DNA from: Paraburkholderia lycopersici
GTDB taxonomy: Bacteria > Pseudomonadota > Gammaproteobacteria > Burkholderiales > Burkholderiaceae
Assembly: GCF_900096975.1 (NCBI RefSeq)
Contig: NZ_FMYQ01000002.1
Span: 62,001-126,000 of the forward strand
Direction: 5' to 3'
DNA: 64,000 bases
Within the stretch, counting starts at the first letter, position 1. Every line of letters starts with the position of its first letter. This document shows positions 35,570 through 44,676 of this stretch, in pieces. A program made the translations under genes and the position numbers. Under the pieces are notes generated by a model. It saw nothing but the letters and a program-made list of their open reading frames with translations, had not been told where the DNA came from and searched no databases.

Positions 35570-36928
35570 ATGAACGAACTGGATTTGCTGGGCCAGGCCG
35601 ATGCACGCGGCCGGCGCTATACCGAAACGAACGCACATCGCCGGGTATTTCCTTCAGCCGACGCCATCGCCGCACTGGCGGCCTTTGACGAACCGCTGCC
35701 CGAACACGGCCTGTCCGCCGAAGACACGCTGGCGCTGCTGGACGACGTGGGATCGCCCGCCACCACCGCGTCCAATGGCCCGCGTTACTTCGGTTTTGTG
35801 ATCGGGGCCTCGTTACCGGCCGCTGCGGCTGCGGAACGGCTGATGCTGGCGTGGGATCAGTGTGCGTCGACATTCGGTAACTCACCGGTATCGGCCACCC
35901 TGGAACGCATCACGGCCCGCTGGGTACTCGATGCACTGGATTTACCGCGAGACAGCGCCGTGGGATTCGGTACCAGCGCCACGGCCTGCACGTTGACCGC
36001 GCTGGTCGCCGCACGGCGCACGTTACTTGCCCGGCAGGGCTGGGACTTCGACAGGCTGGGCCTGCACGGCGCTCCCGAAATCAAGGTGGTGGTCTCCGAC
36101 CTGGTTCACATCACGGTCAGGAAAGCGTTGCGCGTGCTGGGTTTCGGGCAGCAACAGATTGTCCATGCGCCAGTCGATGCCCAGGGGCGAGTCGATGCCT
36201 CCCGGCTGCCGCCGCTCGATGAGCACACGATCCTGTGCCTGCAGGCTGGCGAGGTGAATACCGGCGCATTCGACCCGTTCGAGCAGATTATTCCGGTTGC
36301 CAGAAAGGCCGGTGCCTGGGTGCATGTGGATGGCGCATTCGGCCTGTGGGCGCGTGCGTCGTCGCTGGCCCACCTGACACGGGGCATCGAGCACGCCGAC
36401 AGCTGGACGACCGACGCGCATAAATGGCTGAACACGCCCTACGACTGCGCCATGACGATTTGCCGCGATGCACAGGCACTGTCGGAAGCCATGAACAGCG
36501 ACGCGGTGTATTCCGGCGCAAGCGCTGACGCACAGAAGAACCTCACGCTGGAATTCTCGCGCCGCCCCCGGGGCATTCCGGTGTGGGCGGCGTTGCGCAG
36601 CCTCGGCCGCAAGGGCATCGCCGGACTGGTCGAGCGACACTGCTCGCAGGCCCGTCGCGTCGGCGAGGGCTTGGCGCAGGCCGGCTTCGAGGTGCTGAAC
36701 CGGATCACGCTCAACCAGGTGCTGTTCCGTTGCCCGACCGACGCGCAGACACTGGCAGTTTGCGCGGCGGTACAGGAAAGCGGCGAAGCATGGTTCGGCG
36801 GCACCGTCTGGCAGGGACGTCCCGCGATGCGTATCAGCGTATCGTCCTGGCGCACGACGGACTCGGATATTGATGCACTGCTGGACCTGATCGTAAGGGT
36901 GAGCCATCCCGTCCGGGCCAGTGTCTGA
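35570..36928 (+). CDS. PLP-dependent group II decarboxylase
   Basis: A 452-residue aspartate-aminotransferase-fold enzyme of the aromatic-L-amino-acid/glutamate decarboxylase group. HVDGAFGLW holds the pyridine-binding Asp254 and WTTDAHKWLNTPYD holds the PLP lysine, Lys285. QCASTFGNSPVSATLE is the group II substrate-entry segment. GGAG precedes the ATG. It follows the MFS gene closely, so the transporter may export the amine or import the amino acid. The exact amino acid is not identifiable. Confidence 0.9.
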   Translation: MNELDLLGQADARGRRYTETNAHRRVFPSADAIAALAAFDEPLPEHGLSAEDTLALLDDVGSPATTASNGPRYFGFVIGASLPAAAAAERLMLAWDQCASTFGNSPVSATLERITARWVLDALDLPRDSAVGFGTSATACTLTALVAARRTLLARQGWDFDRLGLHGAPEIKVVVSDLVHITVRKALRVLGFGQQQIVHAPVDAQGRVDASRLPPLDEHTILCLQAGEVNTGAFDPFEQIIPVARKAGAWVHVDGAFGLWARASSLAHLTRGIEHADSWTTDAHKWLNTPYDCAMTICRDAQALSEAMNSDAVYSGASADAQKNLTLEFSRRPRGIPVWAALRSLGRKGIAGLVERHCSQARRVGEGLAQAGFEVLNRITLNQVLFRCPTDAQTLAVCAAVQESGEAWFGGTVWQGRPAMRISVSSWRTTDSDIDALLDLIVRVSHPVRASV

Positions 36929-37019
36929 CTTCTGCCTACCGAGTTCCGGCGTCTGCGCGGTTCCGGCGCGGTCTTGCCGGCGGCACTGACCGATTGCCTG
37001 GTGTCGAACACCGTAAAGT

Positions 37020-37289
37020 AACTGAAGTCTCCACTGGAACAAGCTCGTGCCGCGGGCGCAGACGAGGCGATCAACTACGTGACGCGCCCGACTGGAAACG
37101 CGAAGTACGGCCGCGGACTCGACTCAGCATCTGGTCCGGGTCGCGAAGTTCCAGGCGCAACACGGACTCCATCCGGTCGTGGATCGTGAGTTCGACTTCG
37201 GCGATGTCCCGCAGGCTTACGCGCCTCTGCGCGACAGGGCGCATGTGGGCAAGGTCGTGGTGCGCGTAGCAGGGCAGGAAGCACGCTAG
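37020..37289 (+). pseudogene. Remnant of a zinc-type alcohol dehydrogenase/quinone oxidoreductase
   Basis: Two pieces of one medium-chain dehydrogenase remain. LEQARAAGADEAINYVTRP (about 37031-37090) corresponds to the cofactor-domain stretch with the conserved GAD-x-x-INY. After a frame change, FQAQHGLHPVVDREFDFGDV and APLRDRAHVGKVVVRV (37149-37289) form the normal C-terminal end. Start, catalytic domain and most of the NAD domain are missing. The last four bases overlap merR. The rest of the gap from 36929 contains nothing recognised. Confidence 0.75.
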
Positions 37290-37672
37290 CGCTGCGAGCC
37301 CGGATTGTGCCCGCAAGCACTATCAGCCTCGACACTATTCAGGAAGCTCGCGACGATCTGTCTGCTCTCGCCAATGTCTCGAAGCTTCTCGTCGAGTTTC
37401 TCGACTTCCTGCCGCAATGCAGCCCGGACTTCCCTGCACGGTTCGAAGCGTGGCTGGTTGTCCAGAATGCACGGCAGCAGGATGCGGATGGTCTCGATCT
37501 TCAATCCCGCGGCATTTAGCATGCGTATGCGCTGGGCGGCCTGTACTTCAGCATCGCCATAGTCGCGGTAACCGGCGTCCGTGCGCGCTGGCTGCAGCAA
37601 GCCTTCCTGTTCGTAGTAGCGCAGCATCCGCTCGCTGGTACCGGTGTAACGCGCCAGTTCTCCGATTCTCAT
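37286..37672 (-). CDS. MerR family regulator
   Basis: A 128-residue regulator with MRIGELARYTGTSERMLRYY, the canonical MerR winged-helix start including the RYYE motif (LRYYEQEGLL), and YRDYGDAEVQAAQRIRML. The C-terminal helix (about residues 80-115) has a coiled coil and Cys residues (LLPCILDNQ, EPCREV), but not the known metal-binding patterns. The start at 37672 is the position where MerR homology begins. Divergent from the hydrolase gene with a MerR-type promoter between. Confidence 0.9.
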   Translation of the reverse strand: MRIGELARYTGTSERMLRYYEQEGLLQPARTDAGYRDYGDAEVQAAQRIRMLNAAGLKIETIRILLPCILDNQPRFEPCREVRAALRQEVEKLDEKLRDIGESRQIVASFLNSVEADSACGHNPGSQR

Positions 37673-37691
37673 GACGGCCCCCCAATAGTCC

Positions 37692-37716
37692 TTGACCTTG
37701 ACAGCGCTGTCAGAGT
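37692..37716 (+). promoter_or_regulatory. MerR-type promoter/operator with long spacer
   Basis: The perfect palindrome TGACAGCGCTGTCA (37699-37712) sits between TTGACC (37692-37697) as -35 and a TTTAGC-like -10 from 37716, so the spacer is about 18-19 bases. Long spacers filled by a dyad are the hallmark of MerR-activated promoters. It would drive the hydrolase gene that starts at 37758 and control merR itself. Confidence 0.65.
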
Positions 37717-37757
37717 TTAGCCTTGGATCGTCTTTCACAAAAGCGGGGTTCAGGGTC

Positions 37758-38555
37758 ATGGCGGTGGTCGAAATTGATCGTGCGAAGGTCTCTTACCGGG
37801 TCGACGGGCACGGGCCTGGACTGGTGCTGGTACATGGCACTGGCGGAAATGGAGAAAGCAACTGGGGACATCTGGTCGGACGGCTCGCAGCGGACTGGAC
37901 TGTGGTGCGGCCCGACTATGCCGGTTCTGGAGCAACCGCCGATGACGGACAGCCCTTGTCCGTGCCGGTTCTGGCTGCGCAGGTCGTCGGGGCCGCACGG
38001 GCGGCCGGCGCGGCGCCCTTCGATCTTGCAGGCTTCTCGCTGGGAGCGAGCATAGCCGCCTACATCGCGGCCGAATACCCGGACGACGTGCGCGCGGTGG
38101 TACTGCTGGCGGGTTTTGCGTCGGGGGCCGACAGCCGCATGCAACTGGAGTTCGGACTGTGGCGCGACCTGATCCGCACCGACCGACGCGCGATGGCCAG
38201 GCTGGTTCTGCTAACCGGCTTCAGTCCCGACTTCGTGCGGGAGCTCACCGTGCAGCAGATCGAGGAGAACATCGACGCCATCGTCAGTGGCAACCAGTGG
38301 GAGGGCATGGCTCGACAGGTGGCGCTGGACCTCTCGCTGGACGTGAGCGAGCAAGCCAGACGCATCAACAAGCCCACCCTGGTCATTGGCTGCACCCAGG
38401 ACCAGATGGTACCGACTGCTCACGCGCGGGCACTGGCAGCCACGATTCCGGGCGCACGGTACGCGGAACTGGAAAGTGGTCATCTGGCGCCGCTGGAGAA
38501 GCCTGATGAATTCGTGCGGCTGATGACGGATTTCCTTCGTGCCGGGAAACAGTAA
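37758..38555 (+). CDS. Alpha/beta hydrolase
   Basis: A 265-residue hydrolase without signal peptide. GLVLVHGTGGNGESNW is the oxyanion strand, LAGFSLGASIAAYIA the nucleophile elbow with Ser, and LESGHLAPLEKPDEF carries the catalytic His; the acid is probably in IGCTQDQMVPTAHA. The 3-oxoadipate enol-lactonase/esterase branch is similar. The start at MAVVEIDRAK has CAGGG upstream. It is paired with a divergent merR gene, which probably activates it in response to a small molecule. Confidence 0.88.
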   Translation: MAVVEIDRAKVSYRVDGHGPGLVLVHGTGGNGESNWGHLVGRLAADWTVVRPDYAGSGATADDGQPLSVPVLAAQVVGAARAAGAAPFDLAGFSLGASIAAYIAAEYPDDVRAVVLLAGFASGADSRMQLEFGLWRDLIRTDRRAMARLVLLTGFSPDFVRELTVQQIEENIDAIVSGNQWEGMARQVALDLSLDVSEQARRINKPTLVIGCTQDQMVPTAHARALAATIPGARYAELESGHLAPLEKPDEFVRLMTDFLRAGKQ

Positions 38556-39003
38556 GCGCCCGGCTTCTTCTCCCGATGCTGGCCGCCTTTGTCGCACGGA
38601 CTACTGAATACTTTCCCATGGGCCTGTTGACGCAGATTGCCGGTGAAAAGTGCCGCCGGCGCAGGCAGGCTTCCTCGTGAGCGGCTACGCATGAATTGCG
38701 GCGTCGACAGCAGCGCCCTTCACCCTGACGACCCGGCGACTGCCCCGGCGCCCGTATTCGCCGGATTGCCTGGCATCATTGCGTTGGCGACGGCCGTTGC
38801 CTCTTCGATATCGAGGCCCGGCAGCGCGGCGACGAACGCCTCGCCGCCCCACGATGTCTTTGGCTGTCCATGCGGAGCATCCCAATAACGGCTTGGCGGG
38901 TCGATCTCTGCGGAACGCGCTTATCGATATCGCACACGGGTCATTGCACCGTGCATTTGCGCGCTCGCGCGATGCCCGCAATGAACGGCTTCGCCGCGTG
39001 CCT
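38556..39003. other. Intergenic region, no gene recognised
   Basis: 448 bases between the hydrolase gene and the end of the ABC operon. There is no recognisable gene, hairpin with T-run or repeat. Confidence 0.45.
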
Positions 39004-40707
39004 TCACGCCGCTTCGGCTTGCAGCTCGCGGCCTGGAATCGCGGCCAGCAGCGTGCGCGTATACGGATGCCGGGGTTCGCGCCAGATATCCCGGTGGTCG
39101 CCGCTTTCGACGATCCTGCCCTGCTGCATCACATGCACACGGTCGGCGATGTAACGCACGACCGAGAGATCGTGCGAGATGAAGAGCATGGAAAGCCCCA
39201 ACTCGCGCTTGAGTTCGACTAGCAGATTGAGGACTTGCGCCTGGATCGAGACGTCCAGCGCCGATACCGGCTCGTCGCAGATCAGAAACGCGGGTTCGAG
39301 CACCAGCGCACGCGCAATACCGATACGCTGACGCTGCCCGCCCGAAAATTCATGCGGAAAACGCGCGAGCGCCGCCGCGGGAAGACCCACGCGCTCCAGC
39401 ACCGAGCGCACGCGAGCACGGCGCGCTATCGCGTCGCCCATGCCGTTCACGGCCAGCACGGTTTCGAGAATGTCGCCCACCGTGCGGCGAGGGTTGAGCG
39501 ATGCATAGGGATCCTGAAAGACCATCTGGAACTTGCGCCGCAAAGGCCGCAGCGAACGCTCGCCGAGCTCGGCGAGATCGGTCCCGTCTAGCTCGATCGA
39601 GCCGCTCGCAACCGGCGTGAGGCGCATGATCGCACGCGAAAGCGTGGACTTGCCGCAGCCCGACTCGCCCACGAGCCCGACCGTCTCGCCCCGGCCGATA
39701 TCGAACGACACGCCGTCCACGGCATGATGCGCCGGCGCGCCATGGCGCGGCGGATACGTCACGCGCAGGTCGCGCACGGCGAGCAGCGGCGCGGTATCCG
39801 CAATCTGAATGTTCGACGCCGTGCGTTCGGGCACCGTGCGCGGCACCACCACGAAGCCGCCCTCCTCACCGGGCCGGTCCGACGTTGCCGTGTGACGGAT
39901 TTCCGGCAAGGTCCACGATCGATAGTGCAGATCGTCGGCCAGATTGAGCGAAGCGCTCAGGAGTCCTCGTGTATAGGCGTGGCGCGGATGCGCAAACAGT
40001 TCCGGCGTCGCCGCCTCCTCGACCTTGCGCCCGGCCAGCATCACCGCCACGTGGTCCGCGTGGTCGGCCACGACGCCCAGGTCGTGCGTGATCAGCAAGA
40101 GCGACATCGATAGCTCGCGGCGCAATGCGTCGAGCAGTTCGAGGATGCGCGCCTGGATCGTCACGTCAAGCGCGGTAGTGGGTTCGTCGGCAATCAGCAG
40201 ACGGGGGCGGCACGCCACCGCCATTGCGATCATCACGCGCTGGCGCTGGCCGCCCGAAAGCTCGTGCGGATAGTCGTCGAAGCGGCGCTGCGGCTCGGGC
40301 ATGCGTACGAGATCGAGCAGTTCGATGGCGCGCGCGCGGGCGGCCCGGCGCGACAGCGCTTCGTGCTGGCGCAGCGTCTCCACGATCTGCGCGCCAGCCG
40401 GAAGCACGGGATTGAGCGAGGTCATCGGCTCCTGAAAGATCATCGAGATCCGACTGCCGCGCAGTTCGCGCACCGCCTTGGGCGGCAAACCCAGCAGTTC
40501 GCGCCCCTCAAAGCGCACGCTACCCGTGACGCGCCCGGGCTCTGGAACGAGCTGCATGAGCGAAAGCGCCGTCGCGGATTTGCCGCTGCCCGACTCGCCC
40601 ACCAGCGCCAGCGTCTCTCCCGCCGCGATATCGAAGCTCACACCGCGCACGGCTTCGTGCGCCCCGAATTTCACGCGCAGATCGCGCACTTCGAGCAGTT
40701 GGCTCAC
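39004..40707 (-). CDS. Fused double ATP-binding protein of a peptide/nickel-type ABC importer (DppD-DppF/YejF-like)
   Basis: A 567-residue protein with two complete ABC ATPases. Domain 1 has Walker [15 protein letters not shown], signature [14 protein letters not shown] and Walker [15 protein letters not shown]. Domain 2 has [28 protein letters not shown] and [15 protein letters not shown] short linker holds the oligopeptide C-terminal extension of the first domain. It powers uptake through the two permeases encoded just before it. The gene starts 9 bases after the second permease gene. Confidence 0.95.
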   Translation of the reverse strand: MSQLLEVRDLRVKFGAHEAVRGVSFDIAAGETLALVGESGSGKSATALSLMQLVPEPGRVTGSVRFEGRELLGLPPKAVRELRGSRISMIFQEPMTSLNPVLPAGAQIVETLRQHEALSRRAARARAIELLDLVRMPEPQRRFDDYPHELSGGQRQRVMIAMAVACRPRLLIADEPTTALDVTIQARILELLDALRRELSMSLLLITHDLGVVADHADHVAVMLAGRKVEEAATPELFAHPRHAYTRGLLSASLNLADDLHYRSWTLPEIRHTATSDRPGEEGGFVVVPRTVPERTASNIQIADTAPLLAVRDLRVTYPPRHGAPAHHAVDGVSFDIGRGETVGLVGESGCGKSTLSRAIMRLTPVASGSIELDGTDLAELGERSLRPLRRKFQMVFQDPYASLNPRRTVGDILETVLAVNGMGDAIARRARVRSVLERVGLPAAALARFPHEFSGGQRQRIGIARALVLEPAFLICDEPVSALDVSIQAQVLNLLVELKRELGLSMLFISHDLSVVRYIADRVHVMQQGRIVESGDHRDIWREPRHPYTRTLLAAIPGRELQAEAA

Positions 40708-40716
40708 GTGACACCT

Positions 40717-41691
40717 TTACGGTCGTTGCCGTTGACGCGGATTGAGGGCCTCGTTCAGCCCGTCGCCGAGCAGATTGAGCGCAAGCACCGCGAGTACGAT
40801 GGCCGCGCCGGGAATCGCCGTGAGATACCACGCGGCGCGCAGCGAATCGCGGCCGGAACCGATCATCGAGCCCCAGCTCACGACGTTCGGGTCGCCCATG
40901 CCGAGAAACGACAGCGACGACTCGATCAAAATAGCGCTCGCCACCATCACCGAGGCCGTGACGATCACGGGCGGCAGCGCATTGGGCAGGATCTCGCCGA
41001 AGATGATTCGCGTATTGCCGAACCCCTGACTGCGCGCCGCGAGTACGAAATCCGAGCGCCGCAGCGCGCGGAATTCCGCACGCACGATGCGCGCGACCGT
41101 GGGCCAGGAGGCAATGCCGATGGCGAGCGCGATCACCACCACGCTGGGCCGCCCGATCGCCACGAGCACGATCACCAGCAAAAAGGATGGCACGGTCTGG
41201 AACAGTTCGGTCACGCGTACCAGCGCGTCGTCGATCAGGTTTCCGAAATAGCCGCCGATAGCGCCCACGAACGTGCCGATCACGAGCCCGATGCCGGCCG
41301 AGGCCGCGCCGATCAGCAGCGACACGCGCGCGCCATACGCCACGCCCGCCGCCACGTCCCGCCCGAGCGAGTCGGTGCCAAGCCAGAATTGCGGGTCGCT
41401 GCCCGGCCACTCGAACGGGCCTCCCACCATGTCGAGCGGATCGCCGGGGTAGAGTCGCGGCGCGAGCACGGCAAGCAGCACGAACGCGGCGAGCAGCAGG
41501 AGACCGGCGCATGCCGAAGGATTGCGCAACAGCGCCCGCCAGAAAGCGCGCCCGGCGCGCCGCGCGGGTGCGCCATCGGCATCGGCGCCACGGCGGCCGG
41601 CCAGCGCCGACGCCAGCTGGCGACGCCACGGCGACCCCTGGTGCGCGGCCGCCCGGGCATGACCCGGCAGATCCGGCGATTCGAAACTCAT
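40717..41691 (-). CDS. ABC transporter permease, DppC type
   Basis: A 324-residue inner-membrane permease. An N-terminal segment AGLLLLAAFVLLAVLAPRLY precedes the periplasmic loop with GTDSLGRDVAAGVAYGAR, the conserved DppC motif. The EAA loop that contacts the ATPase is AARSQGFGNTRIIFGEILPN, and five further membrane helices are visible. It is part of the peptide/nickel-type importer with the genes on either side. Confidence 0.94.
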   Translation of the reverse strand: MSFESPDLPGHARAAAHQGSPWRRQLASALAGRRGADADGAPARRAGRAFWRALLRNPSACAGLLLLAAFVLLAVLAPRLYPGDPLDMVGGPFEWPGSDPQFWLGTDSLGRDVAAGVAYGARVSLLIGAASAGIGLVIGTFVGAIGGYFGNLIDDALVRVTELFQTVPSFLLVIVLVAIGRPSVVVIALAIGIASWPTVARIVRAEFRALRRSDFVLAARSQGFGNTRIIFGEILPNALPPVIVTASVMVASAILIESSLSFLGMGDPNVVSWGSMIGSGRDSLRAAWYLTAIPGAAIVLAVLALNLLGDGLNEALNPRQRQRP

Positions 41692-41746
41692 TGAGGTTCC
41701 TCCGATGACGACTCGCAGAGGCTGCGCCCTCCGCGACCTGGCTGAT

Positions 41747-42727
41747 TCAACCTACGCGCGGATCGAGCCATGCCTGCAGCAGATCGACGAGGGCGTTCGC
41801 GACGATGACGAGCAGCGACGACAGCAGCAGCACTCCCAGCAGCACGCTGAAGTCCCGCGCCAGCACCGCATCCAGCGCAAGACGGCCGAGCCCGGGCCAG
41901 CTGAACACCGTCTCCGTCACGGCCGCGCCACCCAGCAGCGTGCCGAAATGCAGCCCCACAAGCGTGGTGAGCGGCATCAGCGCGTTGCGCAGCACGTGCC
42001 GCAACGTCACTCGCCACGGATGCAGCCCTTTGGCCTGCGCCGTGCGCACGAAATCCTGGCGCTGCACTTCGATCATCGCGGCGCGCGTGATGCGTGCATA
42101 GATCGCCACGAAGAAAGTCGCGAGCGTTGCCGCGGGCAGCAAGACGTGTCGCGCGATATCGGCCGCGTAGGCGAAGCCGTGCAGGTTCGCGCCGATCGTG
42201 ACGTTGCCGCCGCTCGGCAGCCAGCCCAGACGGACTGCGAACAGAATGATGGCGAGCAGGCCGATCCAGAAGCCCGGCGTCGAATAGAACAGCAGTGCGA
42301 ACACCGACAGCACGCGGTCCGGCCACTTGCCCGCCCAGTGCGCCATCACCGCGCCCAGCACCACGCCGGCCACGAGCGCGAGCGAAAGCGCCACGCCCAT
42401 CAGCAGCAACGTGTTGGGCAGCCGCGAGAGGATCAACTGCATCACGGGCATGTCGTAGCGCGGCGAATAGCCAAGGCTGAAATGGGCAAGATGCTTCAGA
42501 TACGTCCATAGCTGCACGAGGACGGGCTGGTCGAGCCCGAACTTCGCGCGCAGCATGGACATCGTTTCCGTCGTCGCGGACCCGGCTTCGCCGGCGATTA
42601 CGTCGGCGGCATCGCCCGGCATCAGCTTGAGCAGGAAGAAGTTGAGGATAACGATGCCGAGCACTGTGGGCAGCGCCTGCCAGGCGGTGCGGCGCAGGAT
42701 CGTTTGCCAGCGGGCGCTTCGGCTCAT
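41747..42727 (-). CDS. ABC transporter permease, DppB type
   Basis: A 326-residue permease. The N-terminal segment ALPTVLGIVILNFFLLKLMP and PGDAADVIAGE are standard for DppB/OppB. The EAA motif is RTAQAKGLHPWRVTLRHVLR, followed by NALMPLTTLVGLHFGTLLGG and the final ARDFSVLLGVLLLSSLLVI region. It forms a heterodimer with the DppC-type protein and lies 55 bases before it. Confidence 0.94.
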   Translation of the reverse strand: MSRSARWQTILRRTAWQALPTVLGIVILNFFLLKLMPGDAADVIAGEAGSATTETMSMLRAKFGLDQPVLVQLWTYLKHLAHFSLGYSPRYDMPVMQLILSRLPNTLLLMGVALSLALVAGVVLGAVMAHWAGKWPDRVLSVFALLFYSTPGFWIGLLAIILFAVRLGWLPSGGNVTIGANLHGFAYAADIARHVLLPAATLATFFVAIYARITRAAMIEVQRQDFVRTAQAKGLHPWRVTLRHVLRNALMPLTTLVGLHFGTLLGGAAVTETVFSWPGLGRLALDAVLARDFSVLLGVLLLSSLLVIVANALVDLLQAWLDPRVG

Positions 42728-42758
42728 CGTCGGGTTCCGTTACGGGACGTGGCGCATT

Positions 42759-44360
42759 TCAGGCACTCAGCCATACATCGGCGAAATTGCCCTCCAGGCC
42801 CTGCGCGCTCACCGTGTGATCGTGCACGCGGCGGTTGGCAAGCGTGACCATGCGCGGCGCGACGAGATTGAGGATCGGCAGATCGTGGTAAACGGTCTGC
42901 TGGAACTGCCTGTAAAGCGCCACGCGGCGGCTTTCGTCGACTTCGACCGATGCCGCCTCGAGCAAGCGGTCCGTTTCCGGACTACTGTAATGCGGCGCGT
43001 TCGAGAACGGCACGCCGGGGCGGATGTTCTTCGACCAGTAAAGACGCTGCACGCCCACCGCCGGATCAAATAGCGTGTTGACGCCGATGCTCGTGAAATC
43101 GAACTGGCGGTCGGCGTAGACGCGCTTGAGGAACGACGGCAGGTCCTGCGAGCGCACCGTGACGTCGATACCTACGCGCGCAAGCGCCGACTTCACATAG
43201 CCCGCCTGGCGCTGGTACATGTCGCCATACGGAAGGTAATCGTGCGTCAAGCTGAAGCGTACACCGTCCGCGCCGCGCGGCTTGCCTGCCGCATCGAGCA
43301 GCGCCTCGGCCGCGTGCGGATCGAACGCATAGGGCGCGATATGCGCGTCGTGATAAGGCGAAGCGGGCGTGATCGGCGTGGGCGAGACATCCGCGTAACC
43401 GTAGGCCACGGTCTTTTGCACGACCTGCGGGTTGATCGCATGCGCAATGGCCTGGCGCACGCGCAGGTCTTTCAGCACCGGATGATCGAGATTGAAATCG
43501 ATCTCCGCCAGGGGCTCCAGAAAGCGGTAGCCGCGCGTTTCAGTCGCGAGCTGCGGCAATTGCGTGAGGCGCTGCAAGTCGGCGAGCGGCACGGGGTTCT
43601 CGCCGCCCAGATCGAGCGCGCCCGTTTCGAACGCCGCAGAGCGCGCAGCCGGATCAGGAATGACCTTGTAGACGAGCGCGTCGATATATGGCTTGCCCGC
43701 GTCCCAGTAATCGGGATTGCGCTCGTAGACGATGCTCGCGCCGCGCGTCCACGACTTGAAGCGAAACGGACCGGTGCCGACAGGCGCATTGTTGTGCGGG
43801 TTTGTGAGCGGATCGCCCGAGGCGTACAGATGCTTCGGCACGATCGGCGACTCGCCCGCCGAAAGTGCCTTGATGAGAAATGGCGCGGGCTTCGATAATT
43901 CGATGATCGCCGTACTCGCGTCGGGCGTTTGCACCTTCGTCACGTTCGCAAAGGTGCTGTGCCCGCGCGGGTGAATCGCCCTGAGCAACTCGACCGAGAA
44001 CGCCACGTCGGCGGAAGTGAACGGCTGCCCATCGTGCCAGCGTACGTTGTTCCGCAGCTTGAACGTGTAGCGCAAACCGTCGGGACTCACGGTCCACGCG
44101 GTCGCGAGCTGCGGCTGCGGACGCAGGTCGAAATCATAGGCGAGGAGCCCCTCCAGCACCTTCGAGCTCACGGCGAGCGCGGGCCCCGTGGTCTGGAAGA
44201 TCGACACCAGCACGGGCGGCTCGGGATTGATCAGCACGTTCAGCGTGCCGCCGCGTTTGCGCGTAACGGCACCCTGGGCGCGGGCAAACACGGGCAACCC
44301 CGCCGTAGCGGCGGCCGCGCCGCTTGCGATAAGGAATTCCCGACGGGTCAAACGTGACAT
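42759..44360 (-). CDS. Periplasmic substrate-binding protein of a peptide/nickel-type ABC importer
   Basis: A 533-residue SBP_bac_5 family protein with a twin-arginine signal (LTRREFLIASGAAAATAGLP, cut after FARAQ). GLRYTFKLRNNVRWHDGQPF is the conserved SBP_bac_5 motif, and YNERNP/ERNPDYWDAGKPYIDA the second. The neighbouring DszA- and DszC-type oxygenase genes suggest an organosulfur or other xenobiotic ligand rather than peptides. That is inference from context. Confidence 0.92.
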   Translation of the reverse strand: MSRLTRREFLIASGAAAATAGLPVFARAQGAVTRKRGGTLNVLINPEPPVLVSIFQTTGPALAVSSKVLEGLLAYDFDLRPQPQLATAWTVSPDGLRYTFKLRNNVRWHDGQPFTSADVAFSVELLRAIHPRGHSTFANVTKVQTPDASTAIIELSKPAPFLIKALSAGESPIVPKHLYASGDPLTNPHNNAPVGTGPFRFKSWTRGASIVYERNPDYWDAGKPYIDALVYKVIPDPAARSAAFETGALDLGGENPVPLADLQRLTQLPQLATETRGYRFLEPLAEIDFNLDHPVLKDLRVRQAIAHAINPQVVQKTVAYGYADVSPTPITPASPYHDAHIAPYAFDPHAAEALLDAAGKPRGADGVRFSLTHDYLPYGDMYQRQAGYVKSALARVGIDVTVRSQDLPSFLKRVYADRQFDFTSIGVNTLFDPAVGVQRLYWSKNIRPGVPFSNAPHYSSPETDRLLEAASVEVDESRRVALYRQFQQTVYHDLPILNLVAPRMVTLANRRVHDHTVSAQGLEGNFADVWLSA

Positions 44361-44676
44361 GCTGATGCGTCCGATATCAAGAAGGCCGAGCGTTGCGATC
44401 TGCCACAATCGGTAGATTCGGGCAGTGACGACAGAGCTGTAATCGTAGCAACGGCCTTCTCACGCACTAACCAAGCGATGCTGCTAACCATATGACCCGG
44501 TGCGCCGAATGATGAAAGCGGTCACGCAACACCTCAGCCGATCGACCAGCAGGGCGCCCGGCGCCGCAACGAGCCTCCAAGGTGTCCGTCCTCCCGACAG
44601 CCCGGCGGCGCGCGCGCTTGCGCAGCCGCTCCTGCTGGCAAGAAGCGCACCGTATAAGCGGCAAACGGACTCCGCT
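44361..44676. other. Gap between the monooxygenase and SBP genes
   Basis: 316 bases in a run of leftward genes. No gene and no strong terminator were recognised. A separate promoter for the importer genes may lie near 44361-44460, where AT content rises. Confidence 0.4.
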
